DNA of 64,000 nt from Paenibacillus allorhizosphaerae (GCF_910594985.1 NZ_CAJVCE010000007.1:301717-365716); one strand, 5' to 3'. Positions 1-9,051 are shown, counted from the first letter of the stretch. Translations and numbers: made by a program. The notes: generated from the letters alone by a model not told the origin.

Positions 1-198
1 CTTGTCTTCCGGATCGGTATTGGGCGTAAACGAGCAGCGGCCGCGGATAGCCAGAAGCGACGACAAATTCGTGCCGCGAATTTTACGGCCCCAATGCACA
101 TGGGCGATATATTTGTTTTTGACGATTTGCATAATGTAACTGGCTTGCTTTGCTTGCAGATGGAACGTTTGCGTCTGAGAATCGAAATGAATGCTCAT
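1..198 (-). CDS. alpha-galactosidase (GH36), N-terminal part only
   Basis: This is the first 66 codons of a gene that runs off the left edge. The start at 198 is preceded by GGGAGGA at good spacing. The translation begins MSIHFDSQTQTFHLQAK and continues through YIAHVHWGRKIRG to a NTDPEDK segment. That matches from memory the N-terminal beta-sandwich of GH36 alpha-galactosidases of the AgaA/Mel36 type, which remove terminal alpha-galactose from melibiose and raffinose-family sugars in the cytoplasm. There is no signal peptide. The catalytic barrel lies outside the window, so the assignment rests on N-terminal resemblance alone. Confidence 0.7.
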   Translation of the reverse strand, partial: MSIHFDSQTQTFHLQAKQASYIMQIVKNKYIAHVHWGRKIRGTNLSSLLAIRGRCSFTPNTDPEDK

Positions 199-271
199 AT
201 GTGTCCTCCCATGAATCGGCTTCGCTTTCCATTATAAAGCCAATCCTGCCGCGGGCATATGGAGAAAAGCG

Positions 272-289
272 ATTTCGTATGGACGAAAT
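272..289. promoter_or_regulatory. inverted repeat upstream of the alpha-galactosidase gene
   Basis: ATTTCGT and ACGAAAT form a perfect 7-base inverted repeat separated by ATGG, about 75 bases upstream of the alpha-galactosidase start. Size and position suit a repressor or activator site. The cognate regulator is not visible in the window. Confidence 0.35.
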
Positions 290-426
290 TAGTTCAATTT
301 CGGAAGCGCGCGAGTGATTCGTGCGTGCCACGAACTTGCTTTTCTGTTCCGCTCACTTGTTCAGCCCGTGCAACGGCTGCATCATTGGCGGAGTGAACGA
401 CCATCGCTTTCGGTCTTGCTCATGAA

Positions 427-475
427 AAAAAGAGGCTCATCGCCATCCCGAGAAAGGATGACGTGAACCTCTATA
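427..475 (-). terminator. Rho-independent terminator of the SLH-protein gene
   Basis: On the minus strand, GAGGTTCACGTCATCC pairs (with wobbles) with a GGATGGCGATGAGCCTC-like arm and is followed by a run of seven T. It lies just downstream of the SLH-protein stop codon at 484. Confidence 0.7.
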
Positions 476-483
476 CTTAAGGA

Positions 484-1971
484 TTACTTGCCTTGAAGCA
501 CAACGTTATCGGCAACCGCCCAATCGCCGACCGGCGTAACCCGGTACGAAGCGCTCGGATTGAGCTTGCTTCCCGCCGTCAATTCGAACGTGCCCTCCGC
601 CCCTTTGCGGGTTTGCACTTTATATTGAGCCGTCAATGACTGCCCGCTCTCGTCCGTTAACTTGACCGACCTGCCGGAGAACAGCTCGTCCTTCGGATCG
701 GCGGCCAAAGTGATCGTCAGCGTCGTCTCATTCACCGCCTTGACGGATTGAATCGCGAGCGGCGCGATTTCTTTGGCCGTGAACGTGTCTTCTTTCAACG
801 TAAACCAGTCGGACGTTACCGTATATTTGACGCCCGGCTTCAGCTTCTCGCCGCTCGGCAAACGGAATTTCGGCGCCTGGCGTCCGTCGGTCGCCTGCGT
901 ATACGGCACGTAATCGACGACGATCGGCTGCCCGTTCTCGGGAGTTAACAGCGCTTGTCGCGATCTTAGCGACGAGATGACTTGATAAGTGACGCCGTTA
1001 TACGACTGGTTCCCGTCAATCGCGATCTCTTTGCCGCCGCGGCTGCCGAAGTACGATTCGACGAGGTACCCGTAATCCGCCACGCCGTCTTGTTGGCTGG
1101 ACGTGACCTCGAACGTGTCGGACGTGACTTGCGCCGTGCCGTTCAAAGAAATTTTATTCGTCATCGCCGCGAACGTGCCGGCCGCTTTCCCCTTATACGT
1201 GAGCGTATAGGTCGTCCCCGGCTTATGCAGAGTGACCGGAACGATGTAAGTCGACACGGCGCCGTTCTTCAGTTGCGGCACGTTAACGATGGACATGCCG
1301 TCCGTAAATACGAAGTTTTTCTTCGCCATTTCCAAATCGACGTCCTGCGCTGTGAGCGGCGCGGAGAACGTCACTTCCAGCGTAATCGGATTGACCGCCT
1401 TTACGCCGGTAACCGCCGCATCGGCGGAAGGCTTGCGAGGCTGAGCGATCTGCATCAACGATGCGGCTTGCCCGCGGCTGACCGGCTTCTCCGCCTGGTA
1501 ACCGTCCTTGAACCACGTTTGGATGATGGCCGACTTCTTAACCAATAGTTTGGACAGCGCATCCGTAAGGTAAGCTTGCGTTACCGGCTTGTTCGGCTGG
1601 AACATCGCCTCCTTGCCCGAAATGACGCCGTTATCAATCAGCGCCTCCACCTCGCCGGCATACCAGTCGTTGTTCGCGACGTCGCCAAAGGCCGCGTCCT
1701 TTGTTCCGTTTTCGATCAAGTGGAACGTTTTGACAAGCACTTTTGCCAGCTCCGCGTGCGTAATCGGCTGGTTCGGGCGAATCATCGCGTCACCGTAACC
1801 GGAGAAAATGTTCTGATTCAGCATCTCCGTCATTGCCGCTTGAAAAGCTCCCGCCTGGGACAGGTCCGTAAACGAGGCTGCATCTGCACTTGCGGTTTGG
1901 ATATGGGAAGGAAGGAGCGCCGCCGAGCCGATCGCTGCGGCCAATATAGCTTTTATCGCTTGTTTTCTCAT
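484..1971 (-). CDS. S-layer homology (SLH) domain surface protein
   Basis: This is a 495-residue exported protein. It has an N-terminal signal peptide (MRKQAIKAILAAAIG, cleavage near residue 29) followed by SLH repeats at about residues 33-80 (FTDLSQAGAFQAAM, SGYGDAMIRPNQPITHAELA) and 95-145 (FGDVANNDWYAGEVEALIDN), plus a weaker third at about 150-180. SLH domains bind pyruvylated secondary cell-wall polymer, so the protein should sit on the wall. The rest is beta-rich and Ig-like, with segments such as VKAVNPITLEVTFSAPL recurring near residues 190 and 410 as in bacterial Ig-like domains. The start has AGGAGG 10 bases upstream. It lies 90 bases downstream of, and on the same strand as, a kinase/regulator pair, so regulation by that pair is possible. 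Its binding target is unknown. Confidence 0.85.
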   Translation of the reverse strand: MRKQAIKAILAAAIGSAALLPSHIQTASADAASFTDLSQAGAFQAAMTEMLNQNIFSGYGDAMIRPNQPITHAELAKVLVKTFHLIENGTKDAAFGDVANNDWYAGEVEALIDNGVISGKEAMFQPNKPVTQAYLTDALSKLLVKKSAIIQTWFKDGYQAEKPVSRGQAASLMQIAQPRKPSADAAVTGVKAVNPITLEVTFSAPLTAQDVDLEMAKKNFVFTDGMSIVNVPQLKNGAVSTYIVPVTLHKPGTTYTLTYKGKAAGTFAAMTNKISLNGTAQVTSDTFEVTSSQQDGVADYGYLVESYFGSRGGKEIAIDGNQSYNGVTYQVISSLRSRQALLTPENGQPIVVDYVPYTQATDGRQAPKFRLPSGEKLKPGVKYTVTSDWFTLKEDTFTAKEIAPLAIQSVKAVNETTLTITLAADPKDELFSGRSVKLTDESGQSLTAQYKVQTRKGAEGTFELTAGSKLNPSASYRVTPVGDWAVADNVVLQGK

Positions 1972-2062
1972 GTTTCGTATGCCTCCTATGAATGAATTGC
2001 TCTACAACATTCATCTTACCGGAGGATTCTAAACGGGCGAGAAACAAGAGATTAAATAATTA

Positions 2063-2773
2063 TTAAATACTGCCGCCGCTGCGGCCGGAGGCAAAGCGAT
2101 AACCGGCTCCCCACAACGTTTCGATATACTCCGGGCGCGACGGGTCGGTTTCGATTTTTTCCCGGATGCGACGAATGTGAACGGTAACGGTCGCGATGTC
2201 GCCCAGCGAATCCATCCCCCATATTTTCTCGAACAGCTCCTCTTTGCCGAACACCCGGTTCGGATGAAGCGCCAGGAACGTCAGGAGGTCGAATTCTTTG
2301 GCCGTCATCGTCGCTTCCTTGCCGCCCACGTACACTCTGCGCGCGACCGTATCGAGAACGAGGCTGCCGGTCCGGATTTCCCCGCTCTTGTTTTCTTTGC
2401 CGCCGGTCAACCGCTCATAACGGGCCAAATGCGCCTTCACCCGGGCTACCAGCTCGCTCGGACTGAACGGCTTTGTAATGTAATCGTCCGCGCCGCCCCC
2501 CAATCCGCGTATTTTATCCACTTCTTCCTTCTTGGCAGAGACGATGAGGATCGGGACGTCCTTGACGCTTCGGATTTGCCTGCATACTTCCATGCCGTCC
2601 ATGCCGGGCAGCATTAAATCTAGCACGATCAAGCCGTAATCTTCCTGGAGCGCCTTCCGCAGTCCCTCATCCCCGCTGGCGCAAATGTCCGCGCTGAAAC
2701 CGTTCAGTTCAAAATAATCCCGCTGCAGGTCCGCAATGCTTGCTTCGTCTTCAATAATTAATATTTTTTTCAT
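2063..2773 (-). CDS. OmpR-family response regulator
   Basis: This is a DNA-binding response regulator of about 236 residues. The receiver domain begins MKKILIIEDEASIADL with the acidic pair, the phospho-acceptor Asp in LIVLDLMLPGMDG, and the Lys in ITKPFSPSELVARV. The C-terminal winged helix includes LTFLALHPNRVFGKEELFE and TVTVHIRRIREKIE. The ATG at 2773 is preferred over an upstream in-frame ATG because GGAG lies 7 bases before it. It overlaps the 3' end of the sensor-kinase gene by about 23 bases, so the two are translationally coupled. The partner kinase and the nearby SLH gene suggest a cell-envelope stimulus, which is inference. Confidence 0.93.
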   Translation of the reverse strand: MKKILIIEDEASIADLQRDYFELNGFSADICASGDEGLRKALQEDYGLIVLDLMLPGMDGMEVCRQIRSVKDVPILIVSAKKEEVDKIRGLGGGADDYITKPFSPSELVARVKAHLARYERLTGGKENKSGEIRTGSLVLDTVARRVYVGGKEATMTAKEFDLLTFLALHPNRVFGKEELFEKIWGMDSLGDIATVTVHIRRIREKIETDPSRPEYIETLWGAGYRFASGRSGGSI

Positions 2774-4253
2774 GAGAATCTCCATTGCCGTTTGATGTGT
2801 ACCGCTCCAGCGTAAAATATATCGTCGTGCCCTGTCCGTACACGCTTTCCGCTCCGATCGTTCCGCCGTGTCCTTCGATGACTTGTCTGGCGATCGCCAG
2901 CCCGAGCCCGCTTCCGCCGGTTTTGGAATTGCGCGAGCTTTCCGCCCGGTAAAAGCGATCGAAAATATGCGCCGCGGCGTCGCCCGGTATGCCGGGTCCG
3001 TTATCGGTAATGCGAACCGTCACATCTTTCTTCCCGGGCTCCGCGCGAACGGTAATATGCTTTTCTTCTTTGTCCATAAATTTGACGGAATTATCGATGA
3101 TGTTGGTTACCGCCCGCTCGAGCTTCTCCGGATCGATGTGCACATAAACCGGCTCGCCCCCCCATTCGGTATAATGCAATTGAAATCCTTTGGCCTCCAG
3201 ATCGAACCGCTGCTCCTCCAGCACATCGGACAAAAACCGGTTCAGGTCGAGCTTCTCGAAATGAAAAGGCACCTTCTTCAAATCGAGCTTCGAATATAAA
3301 AACAACTCGTCGATCAACCGGTCCATCGCTACTGTTTTGCCGAAAATGGTGTTGACGTATTTATCCATTTTTTCCGGCGTATTGGCGACACCGTCCCGAA
3401 TTCCCTCGATATACCCTTTGATAGACGAAATTGGCGTTTTCAAGTCATGCGATATGTTCGAAAGCAGTTCCTTGCGGTTTTCCTCGTACTGCTGCTGCAG
3501 CTCAAGGGAATGATTCAGCTGCTTGCGCATTTCTTCGAAGGCGGTGGACAACTGTCCGATTTCGCCCCCAGCAGCCGGTTCGATCCGAAAGTCCAGGTTG
3601 CCTTCCCTGATTTTATCCGCCGACAGCCTGAGCTTCTGCAGAGGTACAATGATGCTGCGCGTGATGAAATAATAAAGCATGACGTTTGCCAGCAGGAGCA
3701 AAATAAACAGGATGGAAATGAGCAGCGGCAGAAGCTTCCGCGTCAGCTCGGCAAAAGGGCTGCGCTCTCTCAGGACGAATACGCTCCCGCTCGATTGATC
3801 GCCGAATACGAAATCATATTTCGCATATGAAAAAAAGCGATCCCCGATATTAAACGTGCCCCGAATCTGAATATTGCCTGCATCGTACTCGGGGAGATGC
3901 GCCTCGGGCTGAAGCGTCTTCCATGGCGGCGAAGCGTAATAAATGCCTTGGCCCTTCCGGATAATCAGCGTTGCCTGCGCAATGCGGAGCTTGTTATCGT
4001 AGTCTTTCAGCAAACCGGCATCGAGGAGCCGGTCGGGATTGTCGTTCTTGGTCATATATTTCAATTCCATGAACAAGCTTTCGACTTCCGGCGATAACGG
4101 ATTCAGCGCATAATGAATTTTGTAAAACTGCTTGATGCTCTTCATGTCTCCCGTAACCGCCACCGTGATGAAAAATGTCGTGGCTACGAAGATCAGGATC
4201 GTAATCAGCAGCGTTCCCGTATACGAAAAAAGCAGCTTTAATCGGATGGACAT
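2751..4253 (-). CDS. membrane sensor histidine kinase
   Basis: This is a 500-residue sensor kinase. A transmembrane helix at about residues 8-32 and a second at 172-197 flank an extracellular sensing domain of roughly 140 residues. A HAMP linker follows (about 198-250), then the phospho-acceptor His in SNISHDLKTPISSIKGYIEG and an ATPase domain with N box (NIIDNSVKFMDK), G1 (DNGPGIP) and G2 (GGSGLGLAIA). It autophosphorylates and passes phosphate to the overlapping OmpR-type regulator downstream. The start is supported by GGAGGGA just upstream. The sensing domain has no feature that reveals a ligand. Confidence 0.93.
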   Translation of the reverse strand: MSIRLKLLFSYTGTLLITILIFVATTFFITVAVTGDMKSIKQFYKIHYALNPLSPEVESLFMELKYMTKNDNPDRLLDAGLLKDYDNKLRIAQATLIIRKGQGIYYASPPWKTLQPEAHLPEYDAGNIQIRGTFNIGDRFFSYAKYDFVFGDQSSGSVFVLRERSPFAELTRKLLPLLISILFILLLLANVMLYYFITRSIIVPLQKLRLSADKIREGNLDFRIEPAAGGEIGQLSTAFEEMRKQLNHSLELQQQYEENRKELLSNISHDLKTPISSIKGYIEGIRDGVANTPEKMDKYVNTIFGKTVAMDRLIDELFLYSKLDLKKVPFHFEKLDLNRFLSDVLEEQRFDLEAKGFQLHYTEWGGEPVYVHIDPEKLERAVTNIIDNSVKFMDKEEKHITVRAEPGKKDVTVRITDNGPGIPGDAAAHIFDRFYRAESSRNSKTGGSGLGLAIARQVIEGHGGTIGAESVYGQGTTIYFTLERYTSNGNGDSHEKNINY

Positions 4254-4444
4254 ACATTCCCTCCTTCCGTTTCAATAGATCGGTATTACACAAAATGTAA
4301 CGAAAGTCGGCGGCGAATTCAATGAAAACGCCGTGATTTAAGGATTTGTTAATATATGCGGATACGGAAAGCGATTGCAGTCGTAGAGGTTCCATCTCCA
4401 TAAAGCTAGTTTGATACGTTTAACGGCATCTTAGTAAAATACGC

Positions 4445-4492
4445 AAAAAAGAACACTTCAAGCCGCAGTTCGCCCTGCGGCTTGAAGTGTTC
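4445..4492 (-). terminator. strong Rho-independent terminator
   Basis: GAACACTTCAAGCCGCAG pairs perfectly (18 bases) with CTGCGGCTTGAAGTGTTC across a six-base loop, and the minus strand continues into a run of six T. It ends leftward transcription from the GH3 gene. The 250 bases between it and that gene hold no supported gene, only short overlapping reading frames on both strands. Confidence 0.85.
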
Positions 4493-4744
4493 TAGACATA
4501 TATCGTCTATATCCGTACGGATGTATTGCCCCAAAGGCAAGCTTTCCTACGCCGACTGCCGCATCGCTTGGGTGGCGGCAGTCGGATGGATGAGCAGGAC
4601 GGCAGCCGGTCACGCGAACGGCTATGCATCCATGCCGTTTCGCCGCATCATTCGCATGCAGTTGCACCGGCTTGGCCGATGCCGCCGGGGAGCATGAGCA
4701 TGCGTCGACTTGCGGTTACTGCTGCGATATCGTGCCCGGCTGAA

Positions 4745-6361
4745 TCAAGTGCCGCTGTCGCCGGAGCCGGCAGCGTGCAAAGTTCCGATCGCAACCGGCA
4801 GCTTGCCGGTCGCTTCCCGCTGTCCGAGCAGCACCTTAGCCGCGCTTCGGAGCGTGTGCGGCCGGCTCTCGTAGGCAGCTACAAAGGTCGAAATGTCGGG
4901 AAACGCAAGCAAATCGCACGGGCTGCACTGGGCGACGACGATCGGTTCTTTGCCGACGGCTAGCAGCCCGCGGATCAATTCCGCTTGCGCCGCATCAAAT
5001 TGGGCGTTGTACGTCGCCACGACGACCTGCTGCCCGTATCGAACGCTTCGCACCAGCTCATGGCGCAGCGCCTCGACCTCCTGCTGCGGCACCAAAAATT
5101 CGGTGACCTTGCATCCGAGCTGGCGCAGCGCGCGGCCAAGCGTGAAAGGCGCCTGCGCCGCTTCGGCCGCCTGCAAATGCTCGGCTGTTTCGACCGATAT
5201 GACATAGAGCGAGCCGTTGGCCGATACGGGGAGGAGCGCCTTTTCGTCCCGGACCCGCGTCGTGGAAGCTTCGCTGATGCGCCGGGCGGTTTCCTTGTGG
5301 GCTTCGCAGCCGACCCGCGCTAGCGCCGACACCATCCCGGCATCCGGCTCAAACGCGGCGAACACCCCGTACCGCTCCTTCAGCGCCAAAAGCCGCCGTA
5401 CTGAGCGGTCGATACGCTCTTCGCTGATTCGGCCCTTGCGTACCGCTTCGATCAACGATTGCAGCGCTTCGAGCTGAAGGTCATGCCGAACGGGCAGCAC
5501 AATCAGGTCGGCACCCGCTTCCACCGCCATGACGGCGGCATGCTCCATGCCCTCGTCGTTCAGGGCGTCCAGCTCCGGGCAATGCGTTACGATGACGCCT
5601 TCGAAGTCAAGCTGCCGCCGCAGCAAACGGATCATCGCCAAATCCGGGTTTACCTCTGTCCGCTTCCCCGGTTCCACGACGGGAATGGACAAAATGGCGT
5701 CCACGCCGGCTTCGATTGCCTGCCGGAACGGGCGCAAATGCGCTGCATCAAGCCGCGACTGGCCATCAGCCGAAGCCGTATCCGTCTCGGCGCAGCCGGG
5801 CAGTGGCTTCGCCGCTGCGGCCACGCCCGCGTCCTGCAGCCCGCGGAGAAACTGTACGCCGTAGTCGCCGAGATGTTCGGCGCCTTCACCGGCGAAGTGC
5901 GCCCCCGTCCTCGGGTTCGCCGGTCCATTACTCTCATGGAGCACCGGCGCAAGGCACATATGGATGCCGAGCGCTTTCAGCTCGCGACCACTAATCGAAC
6001 CGGCCTTATATGCGGCGGTCTTGTTCCCGCCTGCGGCGATCGCCATGACGCCCGGCATCAGCGCCATACCTTCGGCCAGCCGGGCCAACGCGCCGCCTCC
6101 CTGATCGACCGCGATCCAGAGCGGCAGCTGGCCGCATGCTTTCGCTTCAGCCTGCAGCGCCATGCTCAGCTGCGCCGCCTGTGCCGTATCGCAAACGTTC
6201 CGGGCGCGATACAACACCCCTCCGATCGCGTGTTCCCGAATGCCGCGGATCGCTTCGGCGGAGGGCTCTGTGCCCTCAAAACCGCATAGGATCATTTGGC
6301 CTACTTTTTGTTCCAGCGTCAACTTGCCGATATCCCGAATTTCCGCCAGTCCCTCCATCAT
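4745..6361 (-). CDS. GH3 NagZ-like protein with degenerate active site
   Basis: The protein has 538 residues with the GH3 fold of beta-N-acetylhexosaminidases (LTLEQKVGQMILCGF, then IAVDQGGGALARL, then LAPVLHESNGPANPRTGAHF). In active NagZ enzymes the loop KHFPGHGDT...DSH supplies the Asp-His acid/base pair and VTDDLxM the Asp nucleophile. Here the loop reads AKPLPGCAETDTASADGQSR, so His is lost, and the nucleophile segment reads EGVIVTHCPELDAL, with His in place of Asp. The reading frame is otherwise intact. It lies 25 bases downstream of namZ in a MurNAc recycling cluster, where an active NagZ is normal. It may therefore bind sugar without cleaving it, regulate, or use other residues. No signal peptide is seen, so it is probably cytoplasmic. 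AAGGAG precedes the start. Confidence 0.85.
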   Translation of the reverse strand: MMEGLAEIRDIGKLTLEQKVGQMILCGFEGTEPSAEAIRGIREHAIGGVLYRARNVCDTAQAAQLSMALQAEAKACGQLPLWIAVDQGGGALARLAEGMALMPGVMAIAAGGNKTAAYKAGSISGRELKALGIHMCLAPVLHESNGPANPRTGAHFAGEGAEHLGDYGVQFLRGLQDAGVAAAAKPLPGCAETDTASADGQSRLDAAHLRPFRQAIEAGVDAILSIPVVEPGKRTEVNPDLAMIRLLRRQLDFEGVIVTHCPELDALNDEGMEHAAVMAVEAGADLIVLPVRHDLQLEALQSLIEAVRKGRISEERIDRSVRRLLALKERYGVFAAFEPDAGMVSALARVGCEAHKETARRISEASTTRVRDEKALLPVSANGSLYVISVETAEHLQAAEAAQAPFTLGRALRQLGCKVTEFLVPQQEVEALRHELVRSVRYGQQVVVATYNAQFDAAQAELIRGLLAVGKEPIVVAQCSPCDLLAFPDISTFVAAYESRPHTLRSAAKVLLGQREATGKLPVAIGTLHAAGSGDSGT

Positions 6362-6386
6362 TCATTGCTCCTTCCAAGCAATCGAA

Positions 6387-7562
6387 TCATTCGTTACCGT
6401 ACAGCAGGCATGGTTTGGTTAGCGATACCCATTCCTCCCGCTCCCGGCCGTATGTTTCCAGCAGACTGCGATAGCCGCCCGACTGTCCAAGCTGCTGTCG
6501 TACCCGTGCTCCACCTGATAGCAAATCGATGAAATAAGGTTTGTCATTCCGTGTCGGCGGCAGCCACTCGAATGTGTCCGGATACAGCTTTTGGACCGAT
6601 TCGAGCAGCGCCAATCCCGTTTGTACCGCCCGAAACGTTGCCGCATCCGTTACGAACAGCCTCACGCCTCCGCACAGCGTTCCCTGATGCTTGGAGAAGA
6701 CGGGCGAAAAATAGACCGGGCAAGCATGCACGCCGGGACTGCCGTATTCATGAAATACGGCGGCGAGGCGTTCCCCGTCGATCCACGGCGCCCCGATCAT
6801 TTCGAACGGTCGTGTCGTGCCGCGCCCCTCCGATACATTCGTGCCCTCGAACAAGCACGTCCCTGCGTACACCCTCACAGTGTCGATCGACGGCATATTC
6901 GGCGAAGGCGGCAGCCAGTAAAGTCCGGTCGCATCGTACTCCATCGCGCGGTTCCAGCCTTCCATCGGGAGAACCGTCAGATTGCAGCCGAGGCGGCGGC
7001 TGTCGTTCACGAAACGGGCATATTCTCCGATCGTTAACCCCGTCGCATACGGTATACCGGTTACCGCACCAACCATGGATTCGTATCCGGGCTCAAGCCG
7101 CCCGCCTTCCGCCCTGAAGCCCCCAAGCGGATTCGGCCGATCGAGAACGACGAGCCGTTTGCCCCCCGCCGCACAGGCTTCCATCAAATAGACCAAAGTA
7201 GACAAATAAGTATAAAAGCGCATTCCCGTATCCTGAATATCGAATAAAACCGCATCGATGCCGCCGAGCATGGCCGCATCCGGCTTTTTTCGCGTCCCGT
7301 ACAAGCTGTATACCGGAATGCCGAGCGAAGGATGCGTTTCATCCTGGAACTGCTCGCCAGCCTGCCGTTCGCCGCGAATGCCGTGCTCGCACGCGAAGAG
7401 CGCGCTCAGTTGCAGCCAGGGCAGTGCTGCGCAGCGTGCCCTGGTTGTTTCGAACCGCCCGTTGATACCGGTCGGATTCGTTAATAATCCTACCCGACTG
7501 CCTTGAAGCTCCGGCTTTAAACGTTCTAGCCGATCCGCTCCGACGGCAACCTGCTTTCCCAT
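6387..7562 (-). CDS. namZ: exo-beta-N-acetylmuramidase NamZ (DUF1343, GH171)
   Basis: This is a 391-residue member of the DUF1343/YbbC family, shown in Bacillus subtilis to release MurNAc from the non-reducing end of peptidoglycan fragments. Family hallmarks visible are VGLLTNPTGIN near the N-terminus, ALFACEHGIRGERQAGE, SLYGTRKKP, VLFDIQDTGMRFYTYLSTL, VLDRPNPLGG and a GTNVSEGRGTTRPFEMIGAPW segment. The ATG at 7562 is chosen over an earlier one because GAAAGGGG sits 7 bases upstream. Unlike the secreted B. subtilis protein, no signal peptide is seen, which suggests that it acts on imported MurNAc-GlcNAc in the cytoplasm (inference). It is followed by the NagZ-like gene, as in the ybbCD gene order. 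Confidence 0.88.
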   Translation of the reverse strand: MGKQVAVGADRLERLKPELQGSRVGLLTNPTGINGRFETTRARCAALPWLQLSALFACEHGIRGERQAGEQFQDETHPSLGIPVYSLYGTRKKPDAAMLGGIDAVLFDIQDTGMRFYTYLSTLVYLMEACAAGGKRLVVLDRPNPLGGFRAEGGRLEPGYESMVGAVTGIPYATGLTIGEYARFVNDSRRLGCNLTVLPMEGWNRAMEYDATGLYWLPPSPNMPSIDTVRVYAGTCLFEGTNVSEGRGTTRPFEMIGAPWIDGERLAAVFHEYGSPGVHACPVYFSPVFSKHQGTLCGGVRLFVTDAATFRAVQTGLALLESVQKLYPDTFEWLPPTRNDKPYFIDLLSGGARVRQQLGQSGGYRSLLETYGREREEWVSLTKPCLLYGNE

Positions 7563-8016
7563 GAGCTTTCCCCTTTCATTCAAGAAAAAATCGTATTCCG
7601 ACTCCTTCGATAACCGACCAAACCTGAATCATTGCAATCGTTGGAACCATCTGTTCATAGCTTCGCTAGCGCCCCCCCTCCTATCAGCCCGCATAATACA
7701 TATTGTCCCGGAGCGGCAAACGTCTCGACATCCGTCCGACAACAATTGCAAGCGTTGCCATTATATCGCAGCAGCCGACTTTCCGCCAGACAAAGAAAGT
7801 ACAACCAGGAGCCCCGTTTGCGTCGTTCTGCGGCGGCATCGACAGCGTCCTCTGGAGAGTGCAATGCTGATGCGGCAGAACGGTTGCGCCGGAAGGCTTC
7901 CCGCTTGTACTTTTTGTTTTTCTTGCTGTCCTATTTCATTGTTCGGCAGCGCCGGTTTGCGCCGCCGGTTCCCCTCATCGCGAAATTCGATGAACCTCGG
8001 AAGAGGAATATACCCT
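7563..8016. other. 454-base gene-free stretch upstream of namZ, with a cre-like site
   Basis: No coding region is supported here; the overlapping open frames lack ribosome sites and family resemblance. It must hold the namZ promoter unless transcription comes through from murR. A 14-base palindromic sequence, TGCAAGCGTTGCCA at 7746-7759, matches the catabolite-responsive element consensus except at its two weak (A/T) positions. CcpA control of this recycling operon would be plausible but is inferred. Confidence 0.4.
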
Positions 8017-8877
8017 CTACATTTTCGCCAAATCGCGAATCGCCGCGCGGCTTTTATCCAAATATTGAACGGACTGCTCGTAACTTCGGCTGGCCACGCC
8101 CAGGTATAAGATATCGATGACATTGAGCTGCGTTATTCTTGAGCCCATCGCGCCGCTGCGGATTTCATTCTCGGTGGAGGAGATGCATAAAGGGATATGC
8201 GAATAGGCATGCAATGCCGTCGTTCCGTATTTCGTGATGCTGATGGTCGTTGCCCCTTGTGCCTGCGCCGCCTTCATGGTGGCGATCACTTCCTTGGTTT
8301 GACCGGAATACGAGATGCCGACGGCTACGTCACGCGGAGTCATGGTCACGGCGGTTACGAGCTGCACGTGCGGGTCCGCAAAGGAGAGGCACGTTTTGTT
8401 AATGCGCAAAAATTTGTGCTGCGCGTCAAGCGCGATCAGATTGGACGCTCCCATCCCGAAGAAAAAAATGCGCTCCGCCTTCTCCAGCGCGTCAATCGCC
8501 TTGCCCACCATCACTTGATCCAAAATTTTAACGGTGTCCCGTATCGATTGCACATTGTTCGCCGACACGTTCTGGATGATCGTTTCAATGGAATCATGCG
8601 GCCTAATTTCCTGATACCCTACACTGTCCGATACCGTTTCCTGCAAATCTCCGGCGATTTTCAGTTTCAAATCCGGAAAGCCTTTCAACCCAAGCGATTT
8701 GCACAATCTAACGATTGCGGCCTGACTGGCGCCGCTGGATTCCGCTAATTGCGCGACGGACCATTCGATGACCTGTTTCGGATCGTTCAGGATACATTCC
8801 GCAACTTTGCGCTCCGACGGATTCAGCCGGTCGAGCGCTTCTCTTAATCTGACGAGCCCGCCATTCAATCTTCTCAC
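8017..8877 (-). CDS. murR: RpiR-family regulator, MurR-like
   Basis: The protein has about 286 residues, with an N-terminal RpiR helix-turn-helix domain (LNPSERKVAECILNDP, SVAQLAESSGASQAAIVRLC) and a C-terminal SIS sugar-phosphate isomerase-type domain (residues about 130-260, including RIFFFGMGASNLIALDAQHK and GISYSGQTKEVIA). MurR proteins sense MurNAc-6-phosphate and repress MurNAc utilisation genes, and the divergent murQ-type operon fits. The GTG at 8877 is used here; a TTG nine bases further in has a better-spaced AGGTGAG, so the true start may be 8868. The divergent promoter region carries inverted repeats that could be its operator. Confidence 0.82.
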   Translation of the reverse strand: MRRLNGGLVRLREALDRLNPSERKVAECILNDPKQVIEWSVAQLAESSGASQAAIVRLCKSLGLKGFPDLKLKIAGDLQETVSDSVGYQEIRPHDSIETIIQNVSANNVQSIRDTVKILDQVMVGKAIDALEKAERIFFFGMGASNLIALDAQHKFLRINKTCLSFADPHVQLVTAVTMTPRDVAVGISYSGQTKEVIATMKAAQAQGATTISITKYGTTALHAYSHIPLCISSTENEIRSGAMGSRITQLNVIDILYLGVASRSYEQSVQYLDKSRAAIRDLAKM

Positions 8878-8945
8878 CTGCTCTCGTGTAAGGATCCTGC
8901 AGCTTCATATAATAAATGTTATCGCTTTCAGATGATATTTATTAT

Positions 8946-9037
8946 ACGAACAATGAAACATTATTTCAATATCATTTTTTATGCATAAAATTTAATTTTA
9001 CTTCATAAAATTTTTTACTAAAGTTACATTGTTTGTT
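8946..9037. promoter_or_regulatory. divergent murR/murK control region with inverted repeats
   Basis: This A+T-rich gap holds a perfect palindrome TGAAA-CATTA-TTTCA at 8954-8968. A 15-base sequence ACGAACAATGAAAC (8946-8959) also recurs in opposite orientation near 9023-9037 as AACAAACAATGTAAC. Paired inverted sites between divergent genes are typical of an autoregulated RpiR-family repressor. Confidence 0.5.
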
Positions 9038-9051
9038 AAATAGGTGAGAAT

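Noticed and set aside
982..1548. 188-codon plus-strand open frame inside the SLH-protein gene
   Set aside because: Arg-rich shadow frame of a G+C-rich gene, with no ribosome site and no family resemblance.
4458..4667. Short frame between the terminator and the GH3 gene
   Set aside because: It runs into the terminator hairpin and lacks a ribosome site. Considered as a lost C-terminal piece of the GH3 gene but it does not resemble GH3.
5459..6289. 276-codon plus-strand frame opposite the GH3 gene
   Set aside because: Its length results from codon bias of the antisense gene. Composition is Arg/His-rich and there is no start signal.
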